A program made the translations under genes and the position numbers. A stretch of 41,651 bases of DNA, taken from NCBI GenBank assembly GCA_015068055.1, contig SVLG01000007.1, forward strand, positions 1 to 41,651, written 5' to 3'. The notes below the pieces were generated by a model that did no database searches, was not told the DNA's origin, and worked only from the letters and a program-made list of their open reading frames with translations. Below are positions 31,414 through 39,338 of the stretch, in pieces (within the stretch, counting starts at the first letter, position 1; each line of letters begins with the position of its first letter). This stretch comes from Oscillospiraceae bacterium (GTDB lineage Bacteria > Bacillota_A > Clostridia > Oscillospirales > Oscillospiraceae).

Positions 31414-33881
31414 TGGAGCAGTTTAACGTAACCGGCATGAGCTGTGCTGCCTGCAGCGCCCGGGTGGAAAAGGCCGTGGGTGCGCTGGAGGGGGTTACGG
31501 CCTGCTCGGTTAACCTGCTGACCCATTCCATGGGCGTGGAGGGCAGCGCTACGGCTGCCGAGATCATCGCCGCCGTGGAAAAGGCCGGCTACGGAGCGTC
31601 TTTGAAGGGCGCAGCGCAGAAGAGTGCCGCTGCCGATGAGGACGCTCTGGCGGACCATGAGACCCCCCGGCTGAAAAAGAGGCTTCTTGCCTCGCTGGGG
31701 CTTTTGCTGCTGCTCATGTATGTTTCCATGGGCCATACCATGTGGGGCTGGCCCGCCCCCGCCTTCATCGCGGAAAACGCTGCGGCCAACGGCCTGGCGC
31801 AGCTTCTGCTCTCCAGCCTCATCCTGGTCATCAACCAGAAGTTCTTCATCAGCGGCTTCAAGGGCCTTGTGAACCGCGCCCCCAATATGGATACGCTGGT
31901 GGCCATGGGCAGCGCCGCTTCGTGGATTTACAGCGTCTACTGTCTTTTTGCCATCGTAGCCGGGGACCACCACAAGCTCCACGATCTCTACTTTGAGTCC
32001 GCGGCCATGATCCTTGCCCTCATCACCGTGGGCAAGATGCTGGAGGCCCGGGCCAAGGGCAAAACCACCGACGCCCTCAAGAGCCTTATGCGCCTCGCTC
32101 CCCAGACAGTCACCGTCATCCGGGAGGGCAAAGAGAGCGAGATTCCCATCGCCGAGCTTCAAAAGGGAGACCTTTTTGCCGTGAAGCCCGGGGAGAGCAT
32201 CGGCGCGGACGGCGTGGTGGAGGAAGGGCACAGCGCTGTCAACGAGTCTGCCCTCACCGGCGAGAGTCTGCCGGTGGATAAGGAACCGGGAAGCCACGTC
32301 TCCGCGGGGACCGTGAACCAGTCCGGCTATCTCCTGTGCCGGGCCTCCCGGGTGGGCGAGGACAGCACCCTCTCCCAGATCATCCGTATGGTCAGCGATG
32401 CGGCTGCTACCAAAGCGCCCATCGCCAAAATCGCGGACAAGGTCTCCGGTGTCTTTGTGCCCACGGTGTTGGGCATTGCGCTGGTGACGCTTGTTGTGTG
32501 GCTGGCTGTGGGGCAGAGCTTCGGCTTTGCACTGGCCCGAGCCATCTCCGTGCTGGTGATCAGCTGTCCCTGCGCTCTGGGGCTCGCCACCCCCGTGGCC
32601 ATCATGGTGGGCAGCGGCGTGGGTGCCAGAAGCGGCATTCTCTTTAAAACGGCCGTGTCACTGGAAAACGCCGGCAAGGCGGAAATTTGCGTGCTGGACA
32701 AGACCGGCACCATCACCAGGGGCGAACCCGTGGTCACCGATGTGGTGGCAGAGGATGAAAATGCGCTCCTGACTCTGGCTGCTGCTCTGGAGCAGCGCAG
32801 CGAGCATCCGCTGGCAAAGGCTGTTTTGGCCGAGAGCGAAAAACGGGGTCTCACCCTGCCGGAGGTCAGCGACTTTACAGCTCTGCCCGGCCACGGTCTG
32901 CAGGCCGTGCTGGACGGCACCGTCCTCCGGGGCGGCAGCCTCCGCTATATCTCGGAGAACTGCGCCGTGTCGCCTGCCGTGAAGGCGAAGGCCGAGGCTC
33001 TGGCCGAGGGCGGAAAAACACCGCTGCTCTTTGCAAGGGATGGGGAACTCCTCGGCATGATTGCCGTGGCCGACGCCATCAAGCCTGAGAGCGGCGAGGC
33101 CATTCGTGATCTCAAAAACCTTGGTCTTAAGGTGGTCATGCTCACCGGCGACAACGAGCGCAGCGCCCGTGCCATCGGCAAAGAGGCCGGTGTGGACGAG
33201 GTCATCGCGGGTGTTCTCCCCGAGGGCAAGGACGCGGTGATACAAAGGCTGAAGCAGGAGGGCCACGTGCTCATGGTGGGCGATGGCATCAACGATGCCC
33301 CGGCTCTCACCCGCGCCGACACCGGCATGGCCATCGGCGCCGGCACCGACGTGGCCATCGACGCGGCCGACGTGGTGCTGATGAAGAGCCGTCTCAGCGA
33401 TGTGCCTGCCGCTGTCCGTCTCTCCCGCGCCACCCTTACCAACATCCGTGAGAACCTGTTCTGGGCTTTTATCTACAACATTATTGGCATCCCGCTGGCG
33501 GCCGGCGTGTGGATCCCCATTTTCGGCTGGCAGCTGAGCCCCATGTTCGGCGCCGCCGCCATGAGCCTCAGCAGCTTCTGCGTGGTGTCCAATGCCCTGC
33601 GACTGAATTTCTTCCGGCTGCATGAGAGCCGCCGGGACAGACCCCTGCGTCATAAAAAACACAAGGAGGAAAAACCCATGGAAAAAGTTCTGAAGGTGGA
33701 AGGCATCATGTGCCCCCACTGCGAGGCCCGCGTGAAGAAGTGCCTGGAGGCCATCGACGGCGTCAGCGAGGCCGTGGCCAGCCATACCGAAGGCACCGCC
33801 ACCGTGAAGCTGGAGAAGGACGTGGCCTTTGAGGTGCTCAAGGCTGCCATTGAGGGCGAGGGCTATACGGTAATCGGCTAA
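31413..33881 (+). CDS. copA: Copper-translocating P-type ATPase with C-terminal CopZ-like domain
   Basis: An 822-aa P1B-type ATPase exporting copper. N-terminal HMA domain with GMSCAACSAR (about 7-16), then eight membrane helices with the transport motif CPC near 384-386 (SCPCALGLATP). The phosphorylation site is DKTGT at 429-433, SEHPLAKA is the nucleotide-binding His element, and GDGINDAP starts near 623. The last membrane part is FGAAAMSLSSFCVVSNALRL (M-S-S motif). After a Lys/Arg-rich linker a second HMA domain follows (about 757-822) with IMCPHCEARVKK. That last domain looks like a fused copper chaperone and keeps its own ribosome binding site. Coupled to the upstream DUF134-NifX fusion. 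Confidence 0.93.
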   Translation: MEQFNVTGMSCAACSARVEKAVGALEGVTACSVNLLTHSMGVEGSATAAEIIAAVEKAGYGASLKGAAQKSAAADEDALADHETPRLKKRLLASLGLLLLLMYVSMGHTMWGWPAPAFIAENAAANGLAQLLLSSLILVINQKFFISGFKGLVNRAPNMDTLVAMGSAASWIYSVYCLFAIVAGDHHKLHDLYFESAAMILALITVGKMLEARAKGKTTDALKSLMRLAPQTVTVIREGKESEIPIAELQKGDLFAVKPGESIGADGVVEEGHSAVNESALTGESLPVDKEPGSHVSAGTVNQSGYLLCRASRVGEDSTLSQIIRMVSDAAATKAPIAKIADKVSGVFVPTVLGIALVTLVVWLAVGQSFGFALARAISVLVISCPCALGLATPVAIMVGSGVGARSGILFKTAVSLENAGKAEICVLDKTGTITRGEPVVTDVVAEDENALLTLAAALEQRSEHPLAKAVLAESEKRGLTLPEVSDFTALPGHGLQAVLDGTVLRGGSLRYISENCAVSPAVKAKAEALAEGGKTPLLFARDGELLGMIAVADAIKPESGEAIRDLKNLGLKVVMLTGDNERSARAIGKEAGVDEVIAGVLPEGKDAVIQRLKQEGHVLMVGDGINDAPALTRADTGMAIGAGTDVAIDAADVVLMKSRLSDVPAAVRLSRATLTNIRENLFWAFIYNIIGIPLAAGVWIPIFGWQLSPMFGAAAMSLSSFCVVSNALRLNFFRLHESRRDRPLRHKKHKEEKPMEKVLKVEGIMCPHCEARVKKCLEAIDGVSEAVASHTEGTATVKLEKDVAFEVLKAAIEGEGYTVIG
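33678..33881 (+). other. Possible internal start for a free CopZ-like copper chaperone
   Basis: Inside copA, in frame: AAGGAGG (33663-33669) lies 8 bases before ATG 33678 (codon 756). Translation from here would give a 67-aa HMA protein MEKVLKVEGIMCPHCEARV..., the size of CopZ. Prediction only. Confidence 0.45.
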
Positions 33882-33887
33882 AGCCTT

Positions 33888-34057
33888 CGCTTCAGAAATC
33901 GGAGATTTCTGAAGCGAGTTTGGCTGCGCTGCGTTCAGCGCACTCGCTTGCACTCGCACGTTCACTCCGCGATAAGAATTTTCTCCGACGTACATGCCGC
34001 CGGAGAAAATGATTAAACTCTCTTTGCGGCTGCGGCCGCAAACTCTGCGAGGCAGAG
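33888..34057. repeat. Cluster of four to five perfect hairpins after copA
   Basis: Perfect stems: 33888-33900 with 33904-33916 (13 bp, GGA loop); 33978-33987 with 34001-34010 (10 bp); TTTGCGGC / GCCGCAAA at 34023-34042; CTCTGC / GCAGAG at 34043-34057. None has a T tract. This looks like REP-type or mRNA-protecting sequence. Confidence 0.55.
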
Positions 34058-34065
34058 CGAGAACG

Positions 34066-34102
34066 AAAAAGCTCCCTGACCGATCCGGTCAGGGAGCTTT
34101 TT
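34066..34102. terminator. Strong bidirectional terminator after copA
   Basis: A perfect 17-bp stem (34066-34082 with 34086-34102) and a three-base loop, with A5 before and T5 after. Ends the copper operon. Confidence 0.85.
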
Positions 34103-34157
34103 GTTGACCGTATGAAGCTGATACCCTTTGCTGATCTGATGCGTCTGCTTGTTTACG

Positions 34158-34482
34158 CTTTCTTTCTTTGCAAAGAAAGAAAGCTATGAAAGAAAGAAAC
34201 TCCGGGGGGCTCCAAAAAGCCGCCCCCCGTACCCCCATGGGAACCCGATAAGTCTCTGTTCTATAAGAACGGCTCATTCCTAAGAGGGAACAGGTCGGCG
34301 CAGCACTATACGGATACTTTGGTGTTGCGCTTTAAGCCAATGCCTATATAGGGATGAGCCGTATTTATTTTGCTGTAAACTTTACAAGTTATTTTGGGGG
34401 GATGCAAGGGGGGCGGCTTTTTGGAGCCCCCCTTGCGGTTTCTCTTTGGCACACCGTTTCTCTTTTCAAAGAGAAATGGTGT
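34158..34482. mobile_element. Nested palindromic element, MITE-like
   Basis: About 325 bases folding around one centre near 34316. Arms from outside in: a perfect 26-bp palindrome (34158-34183) facing a second hairpin (34451-34482); an identical 25-bp inverted pair (34204-34228 / 34408-34432); ACGGCTCATTCC (34269-34280) with GGGATGAGCCGT (34351-34362); GCGCAGCAC (34298-34306) with GTGTTGCGC (34322-34330). No transposase frame. A non-autonomous element or a structured RNA are the options. Confidence 0.5.
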
Positions 34483-34766
34483 GGGGAAATTCCCGTTCCG
34501 ACTACTTTCTTTCCACATACGATTTGCATGCACTATCTTTTGTTTCCCGTTTCTTTAAGCGGGGGTAAACACAATGGCCGTATGAAATCGGATTGTACCG
34601 ATACCCGGCTTTTATGTAGTGCTGGCGAAAATGCTTGCATGTGCCGCACTGTCGTTTTTCTTCCATAAGCCCCTCCTTTTGACATTTGACAGGTATATCA
34701 TCATCTTACCACGTACTGCAGAAGAAATGACAAGCACTGGTCAATACAAACGATTTGCGGGGCTTA

Positions 34767-34795
34767 TTGTAATTCCCCCGGAAACGCGCTATAAT
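34767..34795 (+). promoter_or_regulatory. Predicted rarA promoter
   Basis: TTGTAA (34767-34772), 17-base spacer, TATAAT (34790-34795), 32 bases before the start codon. Confidence 0.7.
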
Positions 34796-34826
34796 ATATT
34801 ATTAACCCTATCTGGAGGTGTGCCCC

Positions 34827-36116
34827 ATGTTTGAAGAAAAGACCTACCGCCCGCTGGCGGACGAGCTTCGTCCCCGGACGCTGGACGACGTGGTGGGGCA
34901 GAGCCATATTCTGGGCAAGGGCGGCCTCCTCCGCCGCATCATCGAGAGCGGTCAGATCCCCAACATGATCTTTTACGGCCCCTCCGGCACCGGCAAGACC
35001 ACCGTGGCCCGGATCATCGCCGAAAAGACCAACCGCACCCTCCGCCGTCTGAACGCCACCACAGCCACGCTGCAGGATATCCGGGACATCATCGCGGAGC
35101 TGGATACCTTTATGGCCCCCGGCGGTGTGCTTTTGTATCTGGACGAGATTCAGTATTTCAATAAAAAGCAGCAGCAGAGCCTGCTGGAGTTCATCGAGAA
35201 CGGAAAGATTACCCTCATCGCCTCCACCACGGAAAACCCGTACTTCTATGTCTACAATGCCGTACTCTCCCGTTCCACGGTTTTTGAGTTCAAATCTCTC
35301 AGGCCTGCCGATGTCACCGGAGCGGTGAAGCGGGCCATCCGCCTCCTCTCCGAGCGGGAAGGCATCGAATGCACGGTGGAAGACGGAGTGGTGGAGCATG
35401 TGGCCCGGGGCTGCGGCGGCGATGTCCGCAAGGCGCTCAACGCCGTGGAGCTGCTCTATTCTGCTGCTGTTCGGAATGAAAAGGGCGTTACCCTCTCTCT
35501 GGCCGACGCCGAGGCTGTCACCCAGCGCAGCGCCATGCACTACGACCGGGAGGGCGACCAGCATTTTGATACCCTTTCCGCCCTGATGAAGTCCATGCGC
35601 GGCAGCGATCCGGACGCGGCCCTGCACTATCTTGCAAGGCTGCTGGAGGCGGGGGATCTGCCCGGCGCCTGCCGCCGCATCCTCTGCTCGGCTTCTGAGG
35701 ACGTGGGTCTTGCCTATCCTCAGGCGGTACCCATTGTCAAGGCCTGCGTGGACAGCGCTTTGCAGCTGGGCCTCCCCGAGGGGCGGCTGCCCCTGGCCGA
35801 GGCGGTGATCTTTCTGGCCACCTGTCCCAAGAGCAACAGCGCCTATCTGGGCATAGCCGCCGCTCAGGCGGATGTCCGGGCCGGGAAGCTGGGCGATCCG
35901 CCCAGAGAGCTGCAGAATGTCCACGCCGACGGCGCGGGCTTTGAGCGAGAGCAGGGGTATAAATACCCCCACGACTATCCCGGCCATTGGGTGCGCCAGC
36001 AGTATCTCCCCGACGCTGTCAAAGACGCACATTACTATGAATACGGCGACAATAAGACTGAACAGGCGGCCCGGGCCTACTGGGAGCGCATCAAAGGCGA
36101 CCCCCACTCTGTCTGA
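34827..36116 (+). CDS. rarA: Replication-associated recombination protein RarA (MgsA)
   Basis: A 429-aa AAA+ ATPase of the RarA/MgsA/WRNIP1 family, acting at stalled replication forks with SSB. Seen: RPRTLDDVVGQSHILGKGG at the start, Walker A GPSGTGKT (51-58), Walker B LYLDEIQYF, sensor 1 ASTTENP, and the C-terminal MgsA-type domain with FDTLSALMKSMRGSDPDAALHYLARLLEAG and YKYPHDYPGHWVRQQYLP. GGAGG is 9 bases before the ATG at 34827; a GTG nine bases upstream is in frame but poorly placed. The last 26 bases overlap the convergent small gene at 36091-36300. Confidence 0.93.
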   Translation: MFEEKTYRPLADELRPRTLDDVVGQSHILGKGGLLRRIIESGQIPNMIFYGPSGTGKTTVARIIAEKTNRTLRRLNATTATLQDIRDIIAELDTFMAPGGVLLYLDEIQYFNKKQQQSLLEFIENGKITLIASTTENPYFYVYNAVLSRSTVFEFKSLRPADVTGAVKRAIRLLSEREGIECTVEDGVVEHVARGCGGDVRKALNAVELLYSAAVRNEKGVTLSLADAEAVTQRSAMHYDREGDQHFDTLSALMKSMRGSDPDAALHYLARLLEAGDLPGACRRILCSASEDVGLAYPQAVPIVKACVDSALQLGLPEGRLPLAEAVIFLATCPKSNSAYLGIAAAQADVRAGKLGDPPRELQNVHADGAGFEREQGYKYPHDYPGHWVRQQYLPDAVKDAHYYEYGDNKTEQAARAYWERIKGDPHSV

Positions 36117-36300
36117 GGATGCTTCGGGTCAGCGCGGCGTCCGTGGGCTTTACCATGAGATGCAGCGTGGCGTTTCCCGCGCAGCCTACACTGGGCAGGG
36201 AAAAGCTGTGGTTCAGCGCACCGGCGGCACGAAGCCGGAACAGCGCCGCATCCGCCTGATGACGGTCTTCAAAAACCGCCGTAATGGTTTCTTTCATCAT
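36091..36300 (-). CDS. Small hypothetical protein overlapping the end of rarA
   Basis: A 69-aa protein, MMKETITAVFEDRHQADAAL..., with a beta-alpha-beta look (ETITAVFEDRHQADAALFRLRAAG, then NATLHLMVKPTDAALTRSILRQSGG). This resembles small ferredoxin-fold or stress-protein-like domains; I cannot name a family. GGGGGTGA sits about 6 bases before the first ATG at 36300. Longer in-frame extensions run through the convergent DUF951 gene and are rejected. The 26-base tail-to-tail overlap with rarA is the main doubt. Confidence 0.55.
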   Translation of the reverse strand: MMKETITAVFEDRHQADAALFRLRAAGALNHSFSLPSVGCAGNATLHLMVKPTDAALTRSILRQSGGRL

Positions 36301-36351
36301 AACAATCACCCCCATGCTGCAATCATTCCCCGAAAGGCTGTGACTTAATCC

Positions 36352-36537
36352 GTGGATGTACAGATCGGCGATATTCTTACCATGAAAAAGAAGCACCCCT
36401 GCGGCGAGGAACGCTGGGAGGTGCTGCGCATCGGCGCGGACTTCAAGCTCCGCTGCTGCGGCTGTGGCCGGGAGGTCATGGGTGAGCGGCGGAAATTTGA
36501 AAAACAGATTAAAAAGATTGAGAGGGCCGAGGCTTGA
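36352..36537 (+). CDS. DUF951 family protein
   Basis: A 61-aa protein typical of DUF951, found across Bacillota: MDVQIGDILTMKKKHPCGEE, then WEVLRIGADFKLRCCGCG and a basic end. KKHPCG and C-C-G-C suggest a small zinc-binding, nucleic-acid-associated fold; the function is unknown. The start codon is GTG at 36352, supported by the conserved N-terminus; the ribosome binding site is weak. Its stop overlaps the TTG start of larE (TTGA), so it appears coupled to the lar genes. Confidence 0.85.
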   Translation: MDVQIGDILTMKKKHPCGEERWEVLRIGADFKLRCCGCGREVMGERRKFEKQIKKIERAEA

Positions 36538-37277
36538 CCCTGGCTGCCTTCTTTGCGGCCCATCCCAAAGCCGCACTGGCCTTCAGCGGCGGGGCTGACT
36601 CGGCATACCTCCTTTATGAGGCGAAGCGCTGCGGCTGCGATATAAGGCCCTACTATGTAAAGACCGCCTTTCAGCCCGCCTTTGAGCTGCGGGATGCAGA
36701 GCGGCTGTGCAAGGAGCTGGGCATGGCCCTGACGGTGCTGCCGCTGGATATACTCGCGGTGGAAGCCGTGGGTCGGAATGGTGCCGACCGCTGTGCCCAC
36801 TGTAAAAAGACCATCTTTTCCGCCATTTTGAAAGCGGCCAAAGCCGATGGCTATGAACTGCTGCTGGACGGGAACAACGCCGACGACGATCCCGCCGACC
36901 GCCCCGGCATGGCCGCGGCGGCTGCCATGGGCGTGCTCTCGCCCCTGCGGCTGTGCGGAATTACGAAAAGGGAAGTGCGTGAGTACAGCCGGACGGCGGG
37001 GCTTTTTACCTGGGAAAAGCCCGCTTATGCCTGCCTTGCCACCCGCATCCCCACGGACACACCCATTGAGCCTGAAACGCTTCGGGCTGTGGAACAAAGC
37101 GAGGACATGCTCCGTGAACTGGGCTTCCGGGACTTCCGCGTCCGCGTACGGGAAGATCATGCTCTGCTGCAGTTTGCCGCAGACGAGCTGGAGCGGGCGA
37201 GGGCGTGCCGGGAAGAAATCACCGGGCGGCTTTCGCCGTTGTTTCCTGCGCTGAAACTGGATCCCCGGGGGAGATAG
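36534..37277 (+). CDS. larE: LarE sulfur transferase of nickel-pincer cofactor synthesis
   Basis: A 247-aa PP-loop enzyme. LarE activates the pyridinium carboxylates with ATP and inserts sulfur to make the SCS pincer that holds nickel. PP-loop SGGADSA at 18-24; LLLDGNNADD near 110. Three cysteines are placed as C87-x2-C90 (RCAHCKK) and C167 (YACLATRIP). C167 aligns with the sacrificed cysteine of the Lactiplantibacillus enzyme, while the three-Cys set is the signature of the [4Fe-4S]-type LarE that does not consume itself. TTG start at 36534 with GAGAGG upstream. First of larE-larB-larC. Confidence 0.9.
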   Translation: MTLAAFFAAHPKAALAFSGGADSAYLLYEAKRCGCDIRPYYVKTAFQPAFELRDAERLCKELGMALTVLPLDILAVEAVGRNGADRCAHCKKTIFSAILKAAKADGYELLLDGNNADDDPADRPGMAAAAAMGVLSPLRLCGITKREVREYSRTAGLFTWEKPAYACLATRIPTDTPIEPETLRAVEQSEDMLRELGFRDFRVRVREDHALLQFAADELERARACREEITGRLSPLFPALKLDPRGR

Positions 37278-37280
37278 GAT

Positions 37281-38039
37281 ATGGAAAAAAACGAAACACT
37301 GGAGCTGCTCCGCTCCGTTGCTGAAGGCAGTCTTGCCCCGGAGGAGGCCCTGCATACCCTGCAGCGCCAACCCTTTGAGGAACTGGGCTACGCCAAGGTG
37401 GACCACCACCGGGCTCTCCGTCAGGGTGTGGGCGAGGTGATCTACGGCGCGGGGAAGAGCGCGCAGCAGATCGAGGGTATTACCCGCTCCCTGCTGGATA
37501 AGGGCGCGAAGAATATACTGATTACCCGGCTGGAAGAGGAAAAGGCGGCGCATCTCGCTGCCCTCTTTCCCGTGGAGTACCATGAAACGCCCCGGCTGGC
37601 CATTGTAAACCGGGATAAGAGCCGGGCGGGCCGCGGTCTTGTGGCCGTGGTCAGCGCGGGCACCAGCGATATGTACGCCGCTGAGGAGGCGGCCCTCACC
37701 GCTGAGTGTCTGGGCAGCCGTGTGCTGCGTGTCTATGACGCGGGCGTAGCGGGGATACACCGGCTTCTGGCCCATATGGATGAACTGAGCCGTGCCCGCT
37801 GTGTGGTGGCTGTGGCCGGGATGGAGGGAGCCCTTGCCAGTGTGGTGGGTGGGCTTGTATCCTGCCCGGTGATCGCGGTGCCCACCTCCGTGGGTTATGG
37901 AGCCTCCTTTGACGGGCTGGCCGCGCTGCTGGCCATGATGAATTCCTGCGCCAGCGGGGTCAGCGTGGTAAACATCGATAACGGCTTTGGCGGCGGTTAT
38001 ATTGCCCACCGGATCAATATGACGGAGGGACTGGAATGA
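37281..38039 (+). CDS. larB: LarB, nicotinate-adenine-dinucleotide carboxylase/hydrolase
   Basis: A 252-aa enzyme that carboxylates nicotinic acid adenine dinucleotide at C5 and releases AMP, giving the biscarboxylate precursor of the nickel-pincer nucleotide. The C-terminal two thirds are PurE-like: VAVVSAGTSDMYAAEEAALTAECLG, VAVAGMEGALASVVGGLVSCPVIAVPTSVGYG and the end VNIDNGFGGGYIAHRIN. GGGGGAGAT precedes the ATG, four bases after larE. It overlaps larC by ATGA. Confidence 0.92.
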   Translation: MEKNETLELLRSVAEGSLAPEEALHTLQRQPFEELGYAKVDHHRALRQGVGEVIYGAGKSAQQIEGITRSLLDKGAKNILITRLEEEKAAHLAALFPVEYHETPRLAIVNRDKSRAGRGLVAVVSAGTSDMYAAEEAALTAECLGSRVLRVYDAGVAGIHRLLAHMDELSRARCVVAVAGMEGALASVVGGLVSCPVIAVPTSVGYGASFDGLAALLAMMNSCASGVSVVNIDNGFGGGYIAHRINMTEGLE

Positions 38040-39217
38040 AAACGCTTTATATTGATTGCGCTATGGGCGCGGCGGGGGACATGCTCCTGGCCGCCCTTAC
38101 GGAGCTTATGCCGGAGCCCGACGCCTTCGTGGCCGAGCTCAATGCCCTTGCCATCCCCGGCCTTCGCGTGGAGCGGGAGGAACGGGAAAGTCACGGCGTA
38201 TGGGGCAGCCACCTTGCCGTGCGCATTGACGGGGCTGAGGAAGGGGGAAAACGTTTCGGCCTCTTCCGCCGTCACCGGCGTCTGAAGGATGTGTATGCCC
38301 TTCTCGATGGTCTTGCCCTGTCCGGAAAAACCCGGGAGAATGCCAAAGCGGTTTATGCCGCCATTGCCGCCGCTGAGGGGCGGGTCCACGGTAAAAGCAG
38401 CGATCTGGTGCATTTTCACGAGGTGGGGGCGTTGGATGCCATCGCCGATGTGGCCGGGGTCAGCCTTGCCATGGAACGGCTGGGTGTTGAAAAAGTGATC
38501 TGTTCTCCGATCCATGTGGGGGCGGGTACAGTCCGCTGCGCCCACGGCGTACTGCCTGTGCCGGCACCCGCCACGGCAGCGATTCTGGAGGGCATTCCCA
38601 CTTACGGCGGCGAAATACAGGGGGAACTCTGCACGCCCACAGGGGCGGCGCTGCTGCGGCATTTTGCCGACGAATTCGGAGATATGCCGATCCTTGATAG
38701 TGCCCGGAAGGGCGTTGGTCTCGGCAGCAGGGACTTTGGCAGAGCCAATGCCCTTCGCTGCACGCTGGGAGAGGAAAAGGAGGCTCAGGGACCCAACGGC
38801 GAAGCGGTGGAGCTTCGCTGCAATCTGGATGATATGACGGCGGAGGCTTTGGCCTTCGCCTGTGAAAAGCTGGAGGAGGCCGGGGCGCTGGATGTCTCCG
38901 TGCAGCCGCTTTTCATGAAGAAGGGCCGCAGCGGTCAGCTCCTGTGCGTTCTCTGTCGAAAGGAGGATGCGGACGCTTTGGCGGCGCTTATTCTCCGTCA
39001 TACCAGCGCCATCGGCCTGCGGCGCTTCGACTGTGTGCGCTATACGCTGGAGCGGGAAACCGTCACCGAGCAGACGTCTCTCGGTCCCCTCCGGGTGAAG
39101 CGCAGCCACGGTTACGGCGTAAGTAAGGAGAAATACGAATACGAGGATATGGCCGCTGCCGCGAGAGCGCATGGTCTATCCTATGCAGAGGCCGAGGCTC
39201 TGGTGAAACGGAACTGA
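38036..39217 (+). CDS. larC: LarC, nickel insertion protein
   Basis: A 393-aa CTP-dependent nickel insertase, the last enzyme of nickel-pincer nucleotide synthesis. N-terminal MKTLYIDCAMGAAGDMLLAAL, the HFHEVGALDAIADVAG histidine element (near 120) and ELCTPTGAALLRHFADEFG belong to the larC1 part. ELRCNLDDMTAEALAFACEKLEEAGALDV and MKKGRSGQLLCVL belong to the larC2 part. In Lactiplantibacillus the two parts are joined by ribosomal frameshifting; here they are one open frame. No larA racemase is in the window, so the client enzyme is elsewhere. Confidence 0.92.
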   Translation: MKTLYIDCAMGAAGDMLLAALTELMPEPDAFVAELNALAIPGLRVEREERESHGVWGSHLAVRIDGAEEGGKRFGLFRRHRRLKDVYALLDGLALSGKTRENAKAVYAAIAAAEGRVHGKSSDLVHFHEVGALDAIADVAGVSLAMERLGVEKVICSPIHVGAGTVRCAHGVLPVPAPATAAILEGIPTYGGEIQGELCTPTGAALLRHFADEFGDMPILDSARKGVGLGSRDFGRANALRCTLGEEKEAQGPNGEAVELRCNLDDMTAEALAFACEKLEEAGALDVSVQPLFMKKGRSGQLLCVLCRKEDADALAALILRHTSAIGLRRFDCVRYTLERETVTEQTSLGPLRVKRSHGYGVSKEKYEYEDMAAAARAHGLSYAEAEALVKRN

Positions 39218-39235
39218 GTCATTGTTAATCTGCCC

Positions 39236-39290
39236 AAAATTCCTGCCCGATTTCGGTTATTCGGCCGAAAAACCCGGGCGGGGATTTTTT
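39236..39290 (+). terminator. Terminator of the lar operon
   Basis: A 14-bp outer stem with two wobble pairs (39236-39249 with 39275-39288), an inner TTTCGG / CCGAAA hairpin, and six T (39285-39290). Confidence 0.75.
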
Positions 39291-39294
39291 GTGG

Positions 39295-39323
39295 TTGACT
39301 TGCATAAGAGGAAAGGGTAAAAT
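39295..39323 (+). promoter_or_regulatory. Predicted promoter of the LacI-family regulator operon
   Basis: TTGACT (39295-39300), 17-base spacer, TAAAAT (39318-39323). The operator-like palindrome at 39339-39364 begins 16 bases downstream. Confidence 0.7.
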
Positions 39324-39338
39324 ATCTCCCGAAAGCTG

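Larger units (their letters stand above)
33882..34826. other. 945-base gene-free region dense in palindromes
   Basis: No convincing gene on either strand: open frames are short, lack ribosome binding sites and are lower in G+C than true genes here. It contains a cluster of hairpins (33888-34057), a strong terminator (34066-34102), a nested palindromic element (34158-34482), about 280 A/T-rich bases without recognisable features, and the rarA promoter. Confidence 0.7.

Noticed and set aside
34354..34834. Short open frames in the 34.3-34.8 kb gap as small genes.
   Set aside because: They run through palindromes, have no ribosome binding sites, and their amino acid composition is unlike the neighbours.
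38036..39217. Programmed frameshift in larC as in Lactiplantibacillus.
   Set aside because: The larC1 and larC2 parts are in one uninterrupted frame of the expected total length.
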